DNA of 64,000 nucleotides, taken from positions 186,001 through 250,000 of the forward strand of contig NZ_BMTL01000011.1 of NCBI RefSeq assembly GCF_014649655.1, read 5' to 3'. How positions within the stretch are numbered: the stretch's first letter is position 1; each line of letters opens with the position of its first letter. Below are positions 24,682 through 32,946 of this stretch, piece after piece. The position numbers were made by a program, and so were the translations under genes. This DNA is from Streptomyces humidus. GTDB lineage: Bacteria; Actinomycetota; Actinomycetes; Streptomycetales; Streptomycetaceae. The notes below the pieces were generated by a model that was not told the DNA's origin, did not search any database, and saw only the letters and a list, made by a program, of their open reading frames with translations.

Positions 24682-24834
24682 ACCGAACCCGCTCCCGCTT
24701 CCGGTAACGGGCCTCGACGCTCGGCCTCTGACGCCGAGGCTGCCGTTCCGGCGGTGCGGGGCGGGTGCGTCCGGTGTGTCAGTCCCCCCGTTCCGGTTCC
24801 CCGGGCGTGGCCGAGGCCGGCCGCGGGGGGTGGG

Positions 24835-26106
24835 TCATGGTTTCCTCGTCTCGGACTCCAAGGCCGTGCGGGTGGCCGGGCCGTAGACGCCGAGGCCGTC
24901 CGCGGTCGTCGCCCGGGACCACTGGTAGTTGCGCACGGCGTTCTCGACCTCGGTGCTGAACGTGCCGTCGGCCTGGCCGCTATAGAAGTACAACTGCTGC
25001 AGTCGCAGCTGGAGTTCGGTCACCTCGGCGCCCTTGTCGCCGCGCCGCAGGATGACCGCGTCGGCCGGTGCCCCCTGGCCGCCGTCGGCTCCGTTGCCGG
25101 GCGCCAGCGAGGCGCTCGCCCGAGCGGTCGGTGTGGGGCGGGGCGACTCGGCCGACGCCGATGGGGAGGGCGACGCGCTCGACGCCGACGGGGAGGGCGA
25201 CGGGCTTGTGCTCTCGGAGGCGGACGGCGAGGCCTCGGAGGCCGACGGGGAGGCGGAGCGGCTCGCCGTCGGCGAGCCGGACGTCGGGTCGGTGGAGGGG
25301 GCGGGCACGGCGGCCCGCACGTCCTCCGGGGCGGCCCGGTCGCGCGCCGGCTTGTCGTAGGAGAACAGTCCGGACGCGAACCCGGCCGCCGCCACCACGG
25401 CCACGGCGGCCGCGGTCGTCGCGATCAGCAGCGTGCGGCGACGGTGTGAGCCGCGCGGTTCCTCGCCGTCTCTGTCTCCGTCTCCTTTTCCGCTTCTGTC
25501 TCCGTCGATGTCGATGTCGTGGTGCGGGGCCCGGACGGCCACCGTCTCGAACAGGCTCAGGTCGCCGGCGCCGGCGCCGGCGCGGGCGTCGGATTCGGGC
25601 TCGGACACGGGCGCGGTCGGCGGTGCGGGCGACGCCGTCGTCGCGTCCGGTGCGGGACCGCCGTGGGCCACGGCGCGCAGCGGCATGGTCGCGTCGCCGG
25701 GGACCGCCCGCAGCGGCATGGTCGCGTCGGCGGCGAAGGCGGCCCCCGCCCCGCTCCTGCTCCCGCCGCCCCCTCGGCTGCCGGCCCCGCCGCCCGCCGC
25801 GCTTTCCGCGCCCGCCGCACCGATGCCCGGCCCCTGGCCCGAGCCGGCGCCGCTGCGAGTGCGGGTGCTGGTGCCGGAGTCCTCCAGTTCCACGTACGGC
25901 CGTATCCGCAACGGATCGAAGTCCTCCGCGGCTGCCGCCTCCGCCGTGCGCGTGTCGCGCAGGGCCTCGGAGACGCGCTGGGCGCAGGCGCAGGAGGGGG
26001 TGTTGTCGGCCGCGCGGAGCGCTCCGCACTCCGGGCACGGCAGCCCCCGCCGCCCCGCCGGCCCCTGCCGCCCCGTCGGATAGATCACGCGTTCGCCCCT
26101 CCCCAT
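24835..26106 (-). CDS. Membrane-anchored peptidoglycan-binding protein with zinc-ribbon head
   Basis: 423 residues from ATG 26106 (GGAG 5 nt away); a GTG at 26088 with GGGGAGGGG is an equally good start. A Cys cluster (CPECGALRAADNTPSCAC, residues 20-40) forms a small ribbon. A Gly-rich disordered stretch with two copies of DATMPLRAV follows. A membrane helix (about 205-230) precedes a Ser/Pro/Ala-rich extracellular linker, and the end is a PG_binding_1 domain (LRRGDKGAEVTELQLRLQQL, YFYSGQADGTFSTEVENAVR). It probably senses or attaches to the wall. It is divergent from the drug exporter over 154 nt. Confidence 0.8.
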   Translation of the reverse strand: MGRGERVIYPTGRQGPAGRRGLPCPECGALRAADNTPSCACAQRVSEALRDTRTAEAAAAEDFDPLRIRPYVELEDSGTSTRTRSGAGSGQGPGIGAAGAESAAGGGAGSRGGGGSRSGAGAAFAADATMPLRAVPGDATMPLRAVAHGGPAPDATTASPAPPTAPVSEPESDARAGAGAGDLSLFETVAVRAPHHDIDIDGDRSGKGDGDRDGEEPRGSHRRRTLLIATTAAAVAVVAAAGFASGLFSYDKPARDRAAPEDVRAAVPAPSTDPTSGSPTASRSASPSASEASPSASESTSPSPSPSASSASPSPSASAESPRPTPTARASASLAPGNGADGGQGAPADAVILRRGDKGAEVTELQLRLQQLYFYSGQADGTFSTEVENAVRNYQWSRATTADGLGVYGPATRTALESETRKP

Positions 26107-26260
26107 CCAAACTCCAGAGATTATGCAGATCCTCTCCACGAACGATCGCCCGCGGCCCCCGGAATGCCGGATTCCGCCAGAATCCGACAGGGCTACAAGA
26201 GGCCATAACGGGTCACACCGATCACGATGGAGAGGGTCACCAGAGCCCCAGGAGGCATCC

Positions 26261-28306
26261 ATGGCCTTGGACGCGCACAGCAGGACGGCGGATCCACGTC
26301 AGGAGCACGTGTCCGGAAACGTTCTCGTCTCTATCGGCGCCCTGCTGCTCGGCATGCTCCTCGCCGCCCTCGACCAGACGATCGTGTCGACCGCCCTGCC
26401 GACGATCGTCAGCGACCTCGGCGGTATGGAGCATCTGTCCTGGGTGGTCACCGCGTACATGCTGGCGTCGACGGCCGCGACCCCGCTGTGGGGCAAACTG
26501 GGCGACCAGTACGGACGCAAGAGGCTCTTCCAGATCGCGATCGTCCTCTTCCTCATCGGTTCGGCGCTGTGCGGAACGGCGCAGAACATGCCGCAGCTGA
26601 TCGGCTTCCGGGCCGTCCAGGGCCTGGGCGGCGGCGGGTTGATGGTGCTGTCGATGGCGATCGTCGGCGACATCGTCCCGCCACGCGACCGAGGCCGCTA
26701 CCAGGGCCTGTTCGGCGCGGTGTTCGGCGCCACCAGCGTCCTCGGCCCGCTGCTGGGCGGCCTGTTCACCGAACACCTGAGCTGGCGTTGGGTGTTCTAC
26801 GTCAACCTGCCCGTCGGCGTCGTCGCGCTCATCGTCATCGCGGCCGTGCTCCACATCCCGCGCAGGGCGACCAGGCACGTCATCGACTACCTCGGCACCC
26901 TCCTCATCGCGTCCGTCGCCACCTGCCTCGTGCTGGTGGCCTCCCTCGGCGGCACCACCTGGGACTGGGGCTCGCCGCAGATCGTCGGCCTGACGGTCCT
27001 CGGGGTGCTGCTGGCCGTGGCGTTCGTCGCCGTCGAACGGCGGGCTGCCGAACCGGTCCTCCCGCTCAAGCTGTTCGGCATCCGCACCTTCACGCTCTCC
27101 GCCGTCATCAGCTTCATCGTCGGCTTCGCGATGTTCGGGGCGATGACCTACCTGCCGACCTTCCTCCAGGTGGTGCAGGGCGTCTCGCCGACCATGTCCG
27201 GCGTGCACATGCTGCCCATGGTGGTGGGCATGCTGCTGTCGTCCACGGGCTCCGGGCAGATCGTCAGCCGCACCGGCCGCTGGAAGGTGTTCCCGGTCAC
27301 GGGCACCGCCGTCACCACCGCCGGCCTGCTCCTGCTGCACCGGCTCGACGAGCACAGCTCCACCGCCGAGATGAGCCTCTGCTTCTTCGTCTTCGGCCTC
27401 GGCCTCGGCCTGGTGATGCAGGTGCTCGTGCTCATCGTGCAGAACGCCGTCGCGTACGAGGACCTCGGCGTCGCCACCTCCGGCGCGACGTTCTTCCGCT
27501 CCATCGGGGCTTCTTTCGGCGTCGCCGTCTTCGGCACCGTCTTCGCGAGCCGTCTCGGCGACAAGCTCGCGGACGCCTTCCGGGGCGTCCGGCTCCCGCC
27601 CGGCGTCTCGGCGGGCGCGCTGGAGTCCGATCCGCGGGGCATCGCCGCCCTGCCGTCCGATCTGCGCCCGCGTGTCCTGCATGCGTACGCCTCGTCCATC
27701 ACCGACGTCTTCCTGTACGCGGCGCCCGTCGCGCTCCTGGGCTTCGTCCTGGCCTGGTTCCTGCGGGAGGACCCGCTGCGCGGCTCGGTCACCGCGCCCG
27801 ACGTGACCGAGACCCTCGCCAGCAACCCCGTCGAGCGCTCCTCGTTGGACGAGGTGTGCCGGGCGCTGTCGGTCCTCGGCACCCACGAGGGCCGCCGCGA
27901 GATCTACCGGACGATCACCGCGCGGGCCGGCTACGACCTCCACCCGGCCGCGAGCTGGCTGCTGCTGCGGATCAGGCGGTACGGCAGCGTCGAGCCGTCG
28001 GCGCTGGCCGAGCGCAGCACCGTCCCACTGCCGGCGATCATGGACGCGGCGCGGCAGATCGAGGAGCGCCGGCTCGCCGTGCGCGACGGACTCGACATGG
28101 TCCTGACCGGCGAGGGCCGCGAGGTCGCCGAGCGGCTCGGCGAGGCCCGCGAGGAGTCACTGACCGAACTGCTCGGCGACTGGTGGGGCCCGGACCGGCC
28201 CACCGACCTCGTCCAGCTGGTCAAGGAACTCAACGCCGAGCTGTGCGGCTCGGAGCGGGAGCAGCCGTACGGCGGGCGGGTGCTGCCCGACCACCGGCTC
28301 CCCTGA
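26261..28306 (+). CDS. DHA2-family MFS exporter with C-terminal winged-helix-like domain
   Basis: 681 residues; AGGAGG is 5 nt from ATG 26261. Fourteen membrane helices span about 20-525. Motif A is GKLGDQYGRKRLFQIA; motif C-like ATSVLGPLLGGLFTEHLSWRWVFYVNLPVG is the 14-TMS signature, and LDQTIVSTALPTIVSDLG is at the N-terminus. After helix 14 about 150 cytoplasmic residues resemble a MarR/winged-helix fold (EVCRALSVLGTHEGRREIYR, LLLRIRRYGSVEPSALAERS). Such tails occur in Streptomyces multidrug exporters and may sense substrate. The likely function is proton-driven drug efflux. Confidence 0.9.
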   Translation: MALDAHSRTADPRQEHVSGNVLVSIGALLLGMLLAALDQTIVSTALPTIVSDLGGMEHLSWVVTAYMLASTAATPLWGKLGDQYGRKRLFQIAIVLFLIGSALCGTAQNMPQLIGFRAVQGLGGGGLMVLSMAIVGDIVPPRDRGRYQGLFGAVFGATSVLGPLLGGLFTEHLSWRWVFYVNLPVGVVALIVIAAVLHIPRRATRHVIDYLGTLLIASVATCLVLVASLGGTTWDWGSPQIVGLTVLGVLLAVAFVAVERRAAEPVLPLKLFGIRTFTLSAVISFIVGFAMFGAMTYLPTFLQVVQGVSPTMSGVHMLPMVVGMLLSSTGSGQIVSRTGRWKVFPVTGTAVTTAGLLLLHRLDEHSSTAEMSLCFFVFGLGLGLVMQVLVLIVQNAVAYEDLGVATSGATFFRSIGASFGVAVFGTVFASRLGDKLADAFRGVRLPPGVSAGALESDPRGIAALPSDLRPRVLHAYASSITDVFLYAAPVALLGFVLAWFLREDPLRGSVTAPDVTETLASNPVERSSLDEVCRALSVLGTHEGRREIYRTITARAGYDLHPAASWLLLRIRRYGSVEPSALAERSTVPLPAIMDAARQIEERRLAVRDGLDMVLTGEGREVAERLGEAREESLTELLGDWWGPDRPTDLVQLVKELNAELCGSEREQPYGGRVLPDHRLP

Positions 28307-28314
28307 ACACCCCG

Positions 28315-28806
28315 TCAGCCGAGATCCTTCCGGAACCAGTGGTCCGCGTACGGGTCGTCGTTGTGCGCGCCGGTCTCCGCATAGCCGAGCCGGGCGTACA
28401 GGGCACGGGCCTCGACCAGGTCGCCGCGGGTGTCGAGGATCATCCGCGTGGCGCCGAGCGCGCGGGCGGCCTCCTCGGCGGCCCGGACGAGGAGCGCCCC
28501 GCCGCCCTTGCCGCGCAGCTCCTCCCGCACGAACACCCGCTTCAGTTCGGCGGTCCCGGCGGACAGCAGCCGTACGCCCACGCAGCCGCCCGGCTCACCG
28601 TCGTACCACCCCAGAAGCAACTGCCCTCGGGGCGGAGCGAGTTCGTTCCAGGTCTGGGCGGCGATCTCCCGCTCGAGCTCGTCCGGACCGGTCCGGCGCC
28701 CCTCGTGGAGCAGATACCAGCGGTCGCTGACTTCGGTGTAGTAGGCCCGCCAGAGCGCCGCGGCGACGGGCGAGTCGAAGGGTTCCGGGGCGACGGTCCA
28801 GCTCAT
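28315..28806 (-). CDS. GNAT-family N-acetyltransferase
   Basis: 163 residues; an ATG 24 nt upstream is possible. GNAT core: GGCVGVRLLSAGTAELKRVFV, acetyl-CoA loop REELRGKGGGALLVRAAEEA, and ARALYARLGYAETGAHNDDP. The final YADHWFRKDLG is typical of small-molecule acetyltransferases. The start of the convergent exporter is 8 nt from this stop, with no room for a separate terminator. The substrate is unknown. Confidence 0.85.
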   Translation of the reverse strand: MSWTVAPEPFDSPVAAALWRAYYTEVSDRWYLLHEGRRTGPDELEREIAAQTWNELAPPRGQLLLGWYDGEPGGCVGVRLLSAGTAELKRVFVREELRGKGGGALLVRAAEEAARALGATRMILDTRGDLVEARALYARLGYAETGAHNDDPYADHWFRKDLG

Positions 28807-29095
28807 CCGCTCATTCTGCGGCGACGGCATGTCCGGCGCGCAACAGAATATGCGCGACGTCCGTCGAGCCCTCAGGCCCTGGCCGCCTCCCCGCCCCGTC
28901 CGCCTCCCCTCCCCGGCTGTCTTCCGGGCGGGCGCGCATCCCGGCCCCGGGCTGCCGGCCGCCCCCGTTCCCGGGCTGCCGGCCCCCCGGCCGCACGCCT
29001 TCTGACGGGCCGTCGCACCCGCCGTTTATGAGAGGAGGTCCGGGCAACCCGACAGAGGAACCGGCCCGTGGGGCCGACACACCGGAAGGCAAGGC
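28807..29095. other. 289-nt intergenic region
   Basis: It separates two divergent genes and must contain both promoters. Inverted repeat-like GCCGGCC/GGCCGGC sequence occupies the centre (CGGGCTGCCGGCCGCC, then CGGGCTGCCGGCCCCC, a direct repeat near 28946 and 28974). No supported gene is visible. Confidence 0.4.
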
Positions 29096-29821
29096 ATGTC
29101 CACAGGAGTGATCATCGCTCTGATCGTGGTCGTGGCGGCCATCGTCGCCGTCGCGGCCGTCCTGGCCGCGAGGGCCCGCGGCTCACACGGCGGACGCGGT
29201 CTGAAGCGCCGCTTCGGACCCGAGTACGACCGGGCCGTGGCCCGCCACGACGGAGACGTCAAGGCCGCCGAGCGTGAGCTCGACGCCCTTGTCGAGCGGC
29301 ACGGAGGACTGCGCGAGCGGCCGCTGGAGCCCGCCGAGCGCGAGCGGTTCGAGGCCCGCTGGACGGCCGCGCAGGAGCGGTTCGTCGACTCGCCCCGTGA
29401 GGCGGTCACCGAGGCGGACCGCCTGCTCGCCGAGGTGGCCGGCGCCCGCGGCTTCCCGGCCGGCGACCAGTACGAGGAGCAGCTCGCCGCGCTCTCCGTC
29501 CACCACGCGAACCACGTCCACGGCTACCGGCGCGTCCACCGCGTCGCCCAGACCTCTGCCGGCGGCTTCGGCACGCGGCACGCGGGCGCGTCCGACGCCC
29601 ACGGCACGGACCGGGGCCGTGCCTCCGGGCTCGACGGCGGCACGCCCGACACGGAGGACATGCGGTCCGCCATGGTCGAGGCGCGCGCCCTCTTCGACGA
29701 CCTGATCGCTCCGGACGGCCGCGGCTCCGACCGCCACCGTGTGCAGGAGCCGGCGACCCGGGGCCGCACCGGCCACCGCCCGCAGCTGGGATTCCAGCGT
29801 CACCAGACGAAGGAGGGCTGA
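29096..29821 (+). CDS. Membrane-anchored helical protein, unknown function
   Basis: 241 residues. The first 28 residues form one membrane helix (VIIALIVVVAAIVAVAAVLAA) followed by a basic stop. Residues 35-150 are helical with acidic and basic clusters: RFGPEYDRAVARHDGDVKAAERELDA, RFEARWTAAQERFVDSPREAVTEADRLLAEVA. The tail is Gly/Thr/Arg-rich. The block around RFVDSPREAVTEAD is repeated in the next gene, so the two proteins share a domain. It overlaps no gene; the next starts 5 nt after its stop. Confidence 0.65.
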   Translation: MSTGVIIALIVVVAAIVAVAAVLAARARGSHGGRGLKRRFGPEYDRAVARHDGDVKAAERELDALVERHGGLRERPLEPAERERFEARWTAAQERFVDSPREAVTEADRLLAEVAGARGFPAGDQYEEQLAALSVHHANHVHGYRRVHRVAQTSAGGFGTRHAGASDAHGTDRGRASGLDGGTPDTEDMRSAMVEARALFDDLIAPDGRGSDRHRVQEPATRGRTGHRPQLGFQRHQTKEG

Positions 29822-29826
29822 CCACC

Positions 29827-30705
29827 ATGTCGGACATGACACCTGACAAGGGCGTGAGCGGGGACGACCGCCGCCCGACGGACGACCGCCGCCCGACGGA
29901 CGACCGCCGCCCGACGGACGACCGCGCCAAGGCCGCCCGGTCCGGCCGAGCCGTCCTGCCCGGAGAGGTCGTTCTGCCGATCGGCAAGGACCGGCCGTCC
30001 GCCGATCATTCCGCGGGCGCCGGGAGCACGGCCGGCAACGTCGGCGACGCCGGCACTGTCGGTGCGACGGGTGCGACGGGTGCGACGGGTGCGACGGGTG
30101 CGACGGGTGCGACGGGTACGAAGGGTGCGTCCGGCCCGTCCGGTGTGAAGCCCAGGCCGCTCACCCCCGACACGGTCACCGGCGCGGGCATGGGTGCGGG
30201 TGCGGGCACCGGCGCGGTGGGCGCCAGGGGCCCTGAGCCGACCAGGACGTCCGCCTCCGGGTCCCCGGTCCCCCCGATCACCGCGCCCACCACCGGACCG
30301 TCCTCCCCGACTGCCTCCGCCACGTCCATCACGCCCGCCGCTCCCACCGCGTCCTCCGCCTCCGGGTCCTCCGCCTCCGTGTCTTCCAGCGCGGGCGAGC
30401 TCGGCGTGTCCCTGCTCCCGGAGGACGAGTGCGACCGGATCTCCGCGCGTATGCGGCACGCCGTCGTCGGGTTCGTCGACGGGCCCCGGGACGCGGTGGC
30501 GGAGGCGGACGAGGTGCTGGAGGAACTCGCCGCACGCCTCACCGACGCCGTGGACCGTCGCCGCCGCAGCCTGCGAGGGTCCTGGCATCAGCAGGAGGGC
30601 GGGAAGGACCGGTCCGCGTCGGCCGCGACCGGCGTCGACACCGAGCAGCTCCGCCTGGCCCTGCGGGACTACCGCGAACTGACGGAGCGCCTTCTGCACC
30701 TCTGA
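29827..30705 (+). CDS. Low-complexity protein with collagen-like repeats, paralogous tail
   Basis: 292 residues. The N-terminus repeats DDRRPT in an 18-bp tandem array. A collagen-type block of GAT triplets (about residues 79-100) is encoded by a 9-bp repeat. Two hundred disordered Ala/Ser/Pro/Gly residues follow, then a helical domain (about 200-292) matching its upstream neighbour: GFVDGPRDAVAEADEVLEEL against RFVDSPREAVTEADRLLAEV. There is no signal peptide. The function is unknown; the pair appears to be a functional unit. Confidence 0.65.
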   Translation: MSDMTPDKGVSGDDRRPTDDRRPTDDRRPTDDRAKAARSGRAVLPGEVVLPIGKDRPSADHSAGAGSTAGNVGDAGTVGATGATGATGATGATGATGTKGASGPSGVKPRPLTPDTVTGAGMGAGAGTGAVGARGPEPTRTSASGSPVPPITAPTTGPSSPTASATSITPAAPTASSASGSSASVSSSAGELGVSLLPEDECDRISARMRHAVVGFVDGPRDAVAEADEVLEELAARLTDAVDRRRRSLRGSWHQQEGGKDRSASAATGVDTEQLRLALRDYRELTERLLHL

Positions 30706-30775
30706 AGCCTTCGGGCAGTCCGGCCCTCTGGCAGCCCGGCCCTCCGGCCGGCCGGGCGTGACCTCGACGCCGCCC

Positions 30776-31225
30776 TCAGGGGTCGGCGCGGTCGGTCCTC
30801 TCCCCGGCCGTCTTCCCCTCAGCCGCAGCCCGGCGCTCCCGCCACTCCTGTACGACCGCTTCCACGTCGTACGGCTTCATGCCCAGCGGGGGCCCGGGCG
30901 GCGGCTTGAACATCATGTCGCGCAGCTTGACGTTGACGTCCGTGACGATCTTCCGGACGATGCGCTCCGAGGGCGCCGCGTACGCCGCCGCGAGCGCGTC
31001 CTCCGCCTCTTTGCGCAGGGCGAGCGTCGGGGGCAGGACCGACAGACCCTCACGGACCAGCTTCCGCTTGACCCACCACAGTTCGTCGTACGGCGTTTCC
31101 ATGTCCGCAGGCAACGGCCGTCCCGCACCGGGCAGTTGATCGAACTCGCCGCGCCGCTCCGCGTCCCGGATCTGCTTGTCGACCCAGGATTCGAACGGAA
31201 CGCCCGGTGGCTTTCGCTCGGTCAT
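30776..31225 (-). CDS. DUF1992-family protein (DnaJ-homologue-like)
   Basis: 149 residues. Conserved blocks are FESWVDKQIRDAERRGEFDQLPGAGRPL, the family's hallmark, then YDELWWVKRKLVREGLSVLP and PSERIVRKIVTDVNVKLRDM. DUF1992 proteins are related to DnaJ subfamily C member 28-like proteins; role unknown, cytoplasmic. It is convergent with the collagen-like gene and divergent from the FHA gene. Confidence 0.82.
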   Translation of the reverse strand: MTERKPPGVPFESWVDKQIRDAERRGEFDQLPGAGRPLPADMETPYDELWWVKRKLVREGLSVLPPTLALRKEAEDALAAAYAAPSERIVRKIVTDVNVKLRDMMFKPPPGPPLGMKPYDVEAVVQEWRERRAAAEGKTAGERTDRADP

Positions 31226-31343
31226 GCGTTCATTGTGCCGGACGTGATGTGCCCGGGCGATTTATCATGCGGCCGCTGCACAAAACACATTCGGGACCCA
31301 GGACGCCGACAGGCATGTCGAAGAAACCTCAAGGGGAGCGCAC

Positions 31344-31730
31344 GTGCTCGAACTGACCATGGCCACCGTCTCCGGGACGGAAGAGGGCGCCACGGCCGGC
31401 ATGCTCATGGCCGACTCGCCCAGCGACCCGGGCGCCGTGCTGCGGGTGGGCAGGGACAAGTCCGTGTGCCGTCTCGCCACCCCCGAGGACTGGCTGTTCG
31501 TCTCGCGCGTGCACCTGGAGTTCCTGTGCGGGCCCGACGGCGCCTGGCAGGTCTCGTGGCTGCGCGGCTCGCAGGACGAGCCGTCCTCCGAGGTGCGGCT
31601 GGTGATCGGGCAGTACACCCAGCCGCTCGTGTACGGCGGGACGCTGCCGCTGGCGGGCTCCGGCGAGATCATCGTGTACGACCGCACCGGGCCGCGCAGC
31701 GTCAACGTGGGCTTCTACCTCGAGGCCTGA
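31344..31730 (+). CDS. FHA-like phosphothreonine-binding domain protein
   Basis: 128 residues from GTG 31344 with AAGGGGAGC upstream. The FHA signature is GAVLRVGRDKSVCRLA and the SRVHLEFLC strand, where Arg and Ser bind phosphothreonine. The core is flanked by a beta-rich N-terminus (ELTMATVSG) and C-terminus (GQYTQPLVYGGTLPLAGSGE). It is a stand-alone small FHA reader, cytoplasmic. No kinase gene is adjacent. Threonine-rich repeats in the PBP and peptidoglycan-binding proteins elsewhere in the window are conceivable partners, but this is speculative. Confidence 0.65.
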   Translation: MLELTMATVSGTEEGATAGMLMADSPSDPGAVLRVGRDKSVCRLATPEDWLFVSRVHLEFLCGPDGAWQVSWLRGSQDEPSSEVRLVIGQYTQPLVYGGTLPLAGSGEIIVYDRTGPRSVNVGFYLEA

Positions 31731-31803
31731 GCGCCCTGAGCGGCCCGCGGGGGAGCCTGAGCGGCCGGACACAGCCGGAGGCGGGACACATCCGGAGGCG
31801 GGG

Positions 31804-32475
31804 CTACGCGAGGACGCGCGCCAGCGCGAAACCGTCGTAGCCCTTCGACCCCACGGTCTGGATCGCGGTGCCGCTCAGCCTCGGGTGGGCGCCGATCAGC
31901 TCGATCGCGGCGCGGGTGCCGAGCACGTCCTCCGCGTCGCTGTCCGCGTCCACCACCCGGCCGCCCCGCACGACGTTGTCGAGGACGATCAGACTGCCCC
32001 CGCTCGTGAGCTTCAGCGCCCACTCCAGGTAGGCGGCGTTGTTGGCCTTGTCGGCGTCGATGAAGACGAGGTCGAACGGGGGCGGGTTCTCGTCGGCCAG
32101 CAGCGGAAGCGACTCCAGGGCCGCGCCGACCCGCACCTCGACCGTCTTGTCGAGACCCGCGCGGGCGATGTTGCGGGTGGCGACCTCCGCGTGCCGGGGG
32201 TCGTACTCCAGCGAGACGAGACGACCGTCGGCCGGCAGCGCGCGGGCCAGCCAGATGGTGCTGTAACCGCCGAGCGTGCCGATCTCCAGGATCGACCGGG
32301 CCCCCTGGATCTCGGCGAGCAGCTGGAGCAGCTTGCCCTGGTTCGCCGTGACGCTGATCCGCGGCAGCCCGGCGGCGTCACTCTCCCGCAGAGCGGCGGC
32401 CGTGATCTCGTCGTCCGGGGCCAGGTGGTCGGTGAAGTAGGCGTCGACGGCGTCCCACGCCTGCGACTCGCTCAT
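31804..32475 (-). CDS. Class I SAM O-methyltransferase (COMT-like)
   Basis: 223 residues. The SAM-binding motif is ARSILEIGTLGGYSTIWLAR (about 59-78), followed by GRLVSLEYDPRHAEVATRNI. The metal-binding stretch is FDLVFIDADKANNAAYLEW, with DNVVRGGRVV. These cation-dependent catechol-type methyltransferases act on small phenolics; the substrate is unknown. It is transcribed convergently to the FHA gene, the 3' ends lying 73 nt apart. Confidence 0.88.
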   Translation of the reverse strand: MSESQAWDAVDAYFTDHLAPDDEITAAALRESDAAGLPRISVTANQGKLLQLLAEIQGARSILEIGTLGGYSTIWLARALPADGRLVSLEYDPRHAEVATRNIARAGLDKTVEVRVGAALESLPLLADENPPPFDLVFIDADKANNAAYLEWALKLTSGGSLIVLDNVVRGGRVVDADSDAEDVLGTRAAIELIGAHPRLSGTAIQTVGSKGYDGFALARVLA

Positions 32476-32499
32476 GTGCTCTGCCTCTCGTGTCCTGTC

Positions 32500-32580
32500 G
32501 ATCTCATCGATCTCATCGATCTCATCGGCTCATCAGCCTCATCGGTCTGATGGGCCTCATCGGTTTCATCGGCTCTGTCG
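32500..32580. repeat. Imperfect 9-bp CTCATCG(A/G)T tandem repeat
   Basis: About eight degenerate copies of ATCTCATCG/GCCTCATCG lie 25-100 nt upstream of the O-methyltransferase start. The first three copies are perfect. It may be in the 5' leader of that gene; no function is assigned. Confidence 0.7.
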
Positions 32581-32627
32581 TGCCGGCGTGCCCGGCGTGC
32601 CCGGCGTCGCCCCTGCCGACCTCTCTC

Positions 32628-32642
32628 GTTAGGGATGCTAAC
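32628..32642. promoter_or_regulatory. GTTAG-N5-CTAAC palindrome
   Basis: GTTAGGGATGCTAAC is a 5+5+5 perfect inverted repeat, standing in the 471-nt region between the O-methyltransferase start and the GT87-PAP2 gene. It resembles a MarR/TetR operator. The rest of the region (32643-32946) is GC-rich without a supported gene. Confidence 0.4.
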
Positions 32643-32946
32643 TAGTCACGTCAACGACGCGCGTGGCGCACGAGTTCCTTCCCGTCCTACGGCACGGTCT
32701 CCATGGGCGGAATTCACCCGGTCGGCCCAGCGGGCGTGGCGGATCCGGAAGAGGAGAGGGCGGTCCCGGCGGCGCGGGAGGTGTCCAGGTCGTCGGCGAC
32801 GGCGCGGGCGACGGCGGGGCGAATTCCGTTCGCGTGGTGGGGCAGATCCCGCCCTTCGGGCAAGGAGGCCCTCTCGGTGCGGACTATGGTCTTCCGGACA
32901 AATGGAGGGGCGGACGTGGCACGAACGGGGCGGAGGCCGACGAGGC

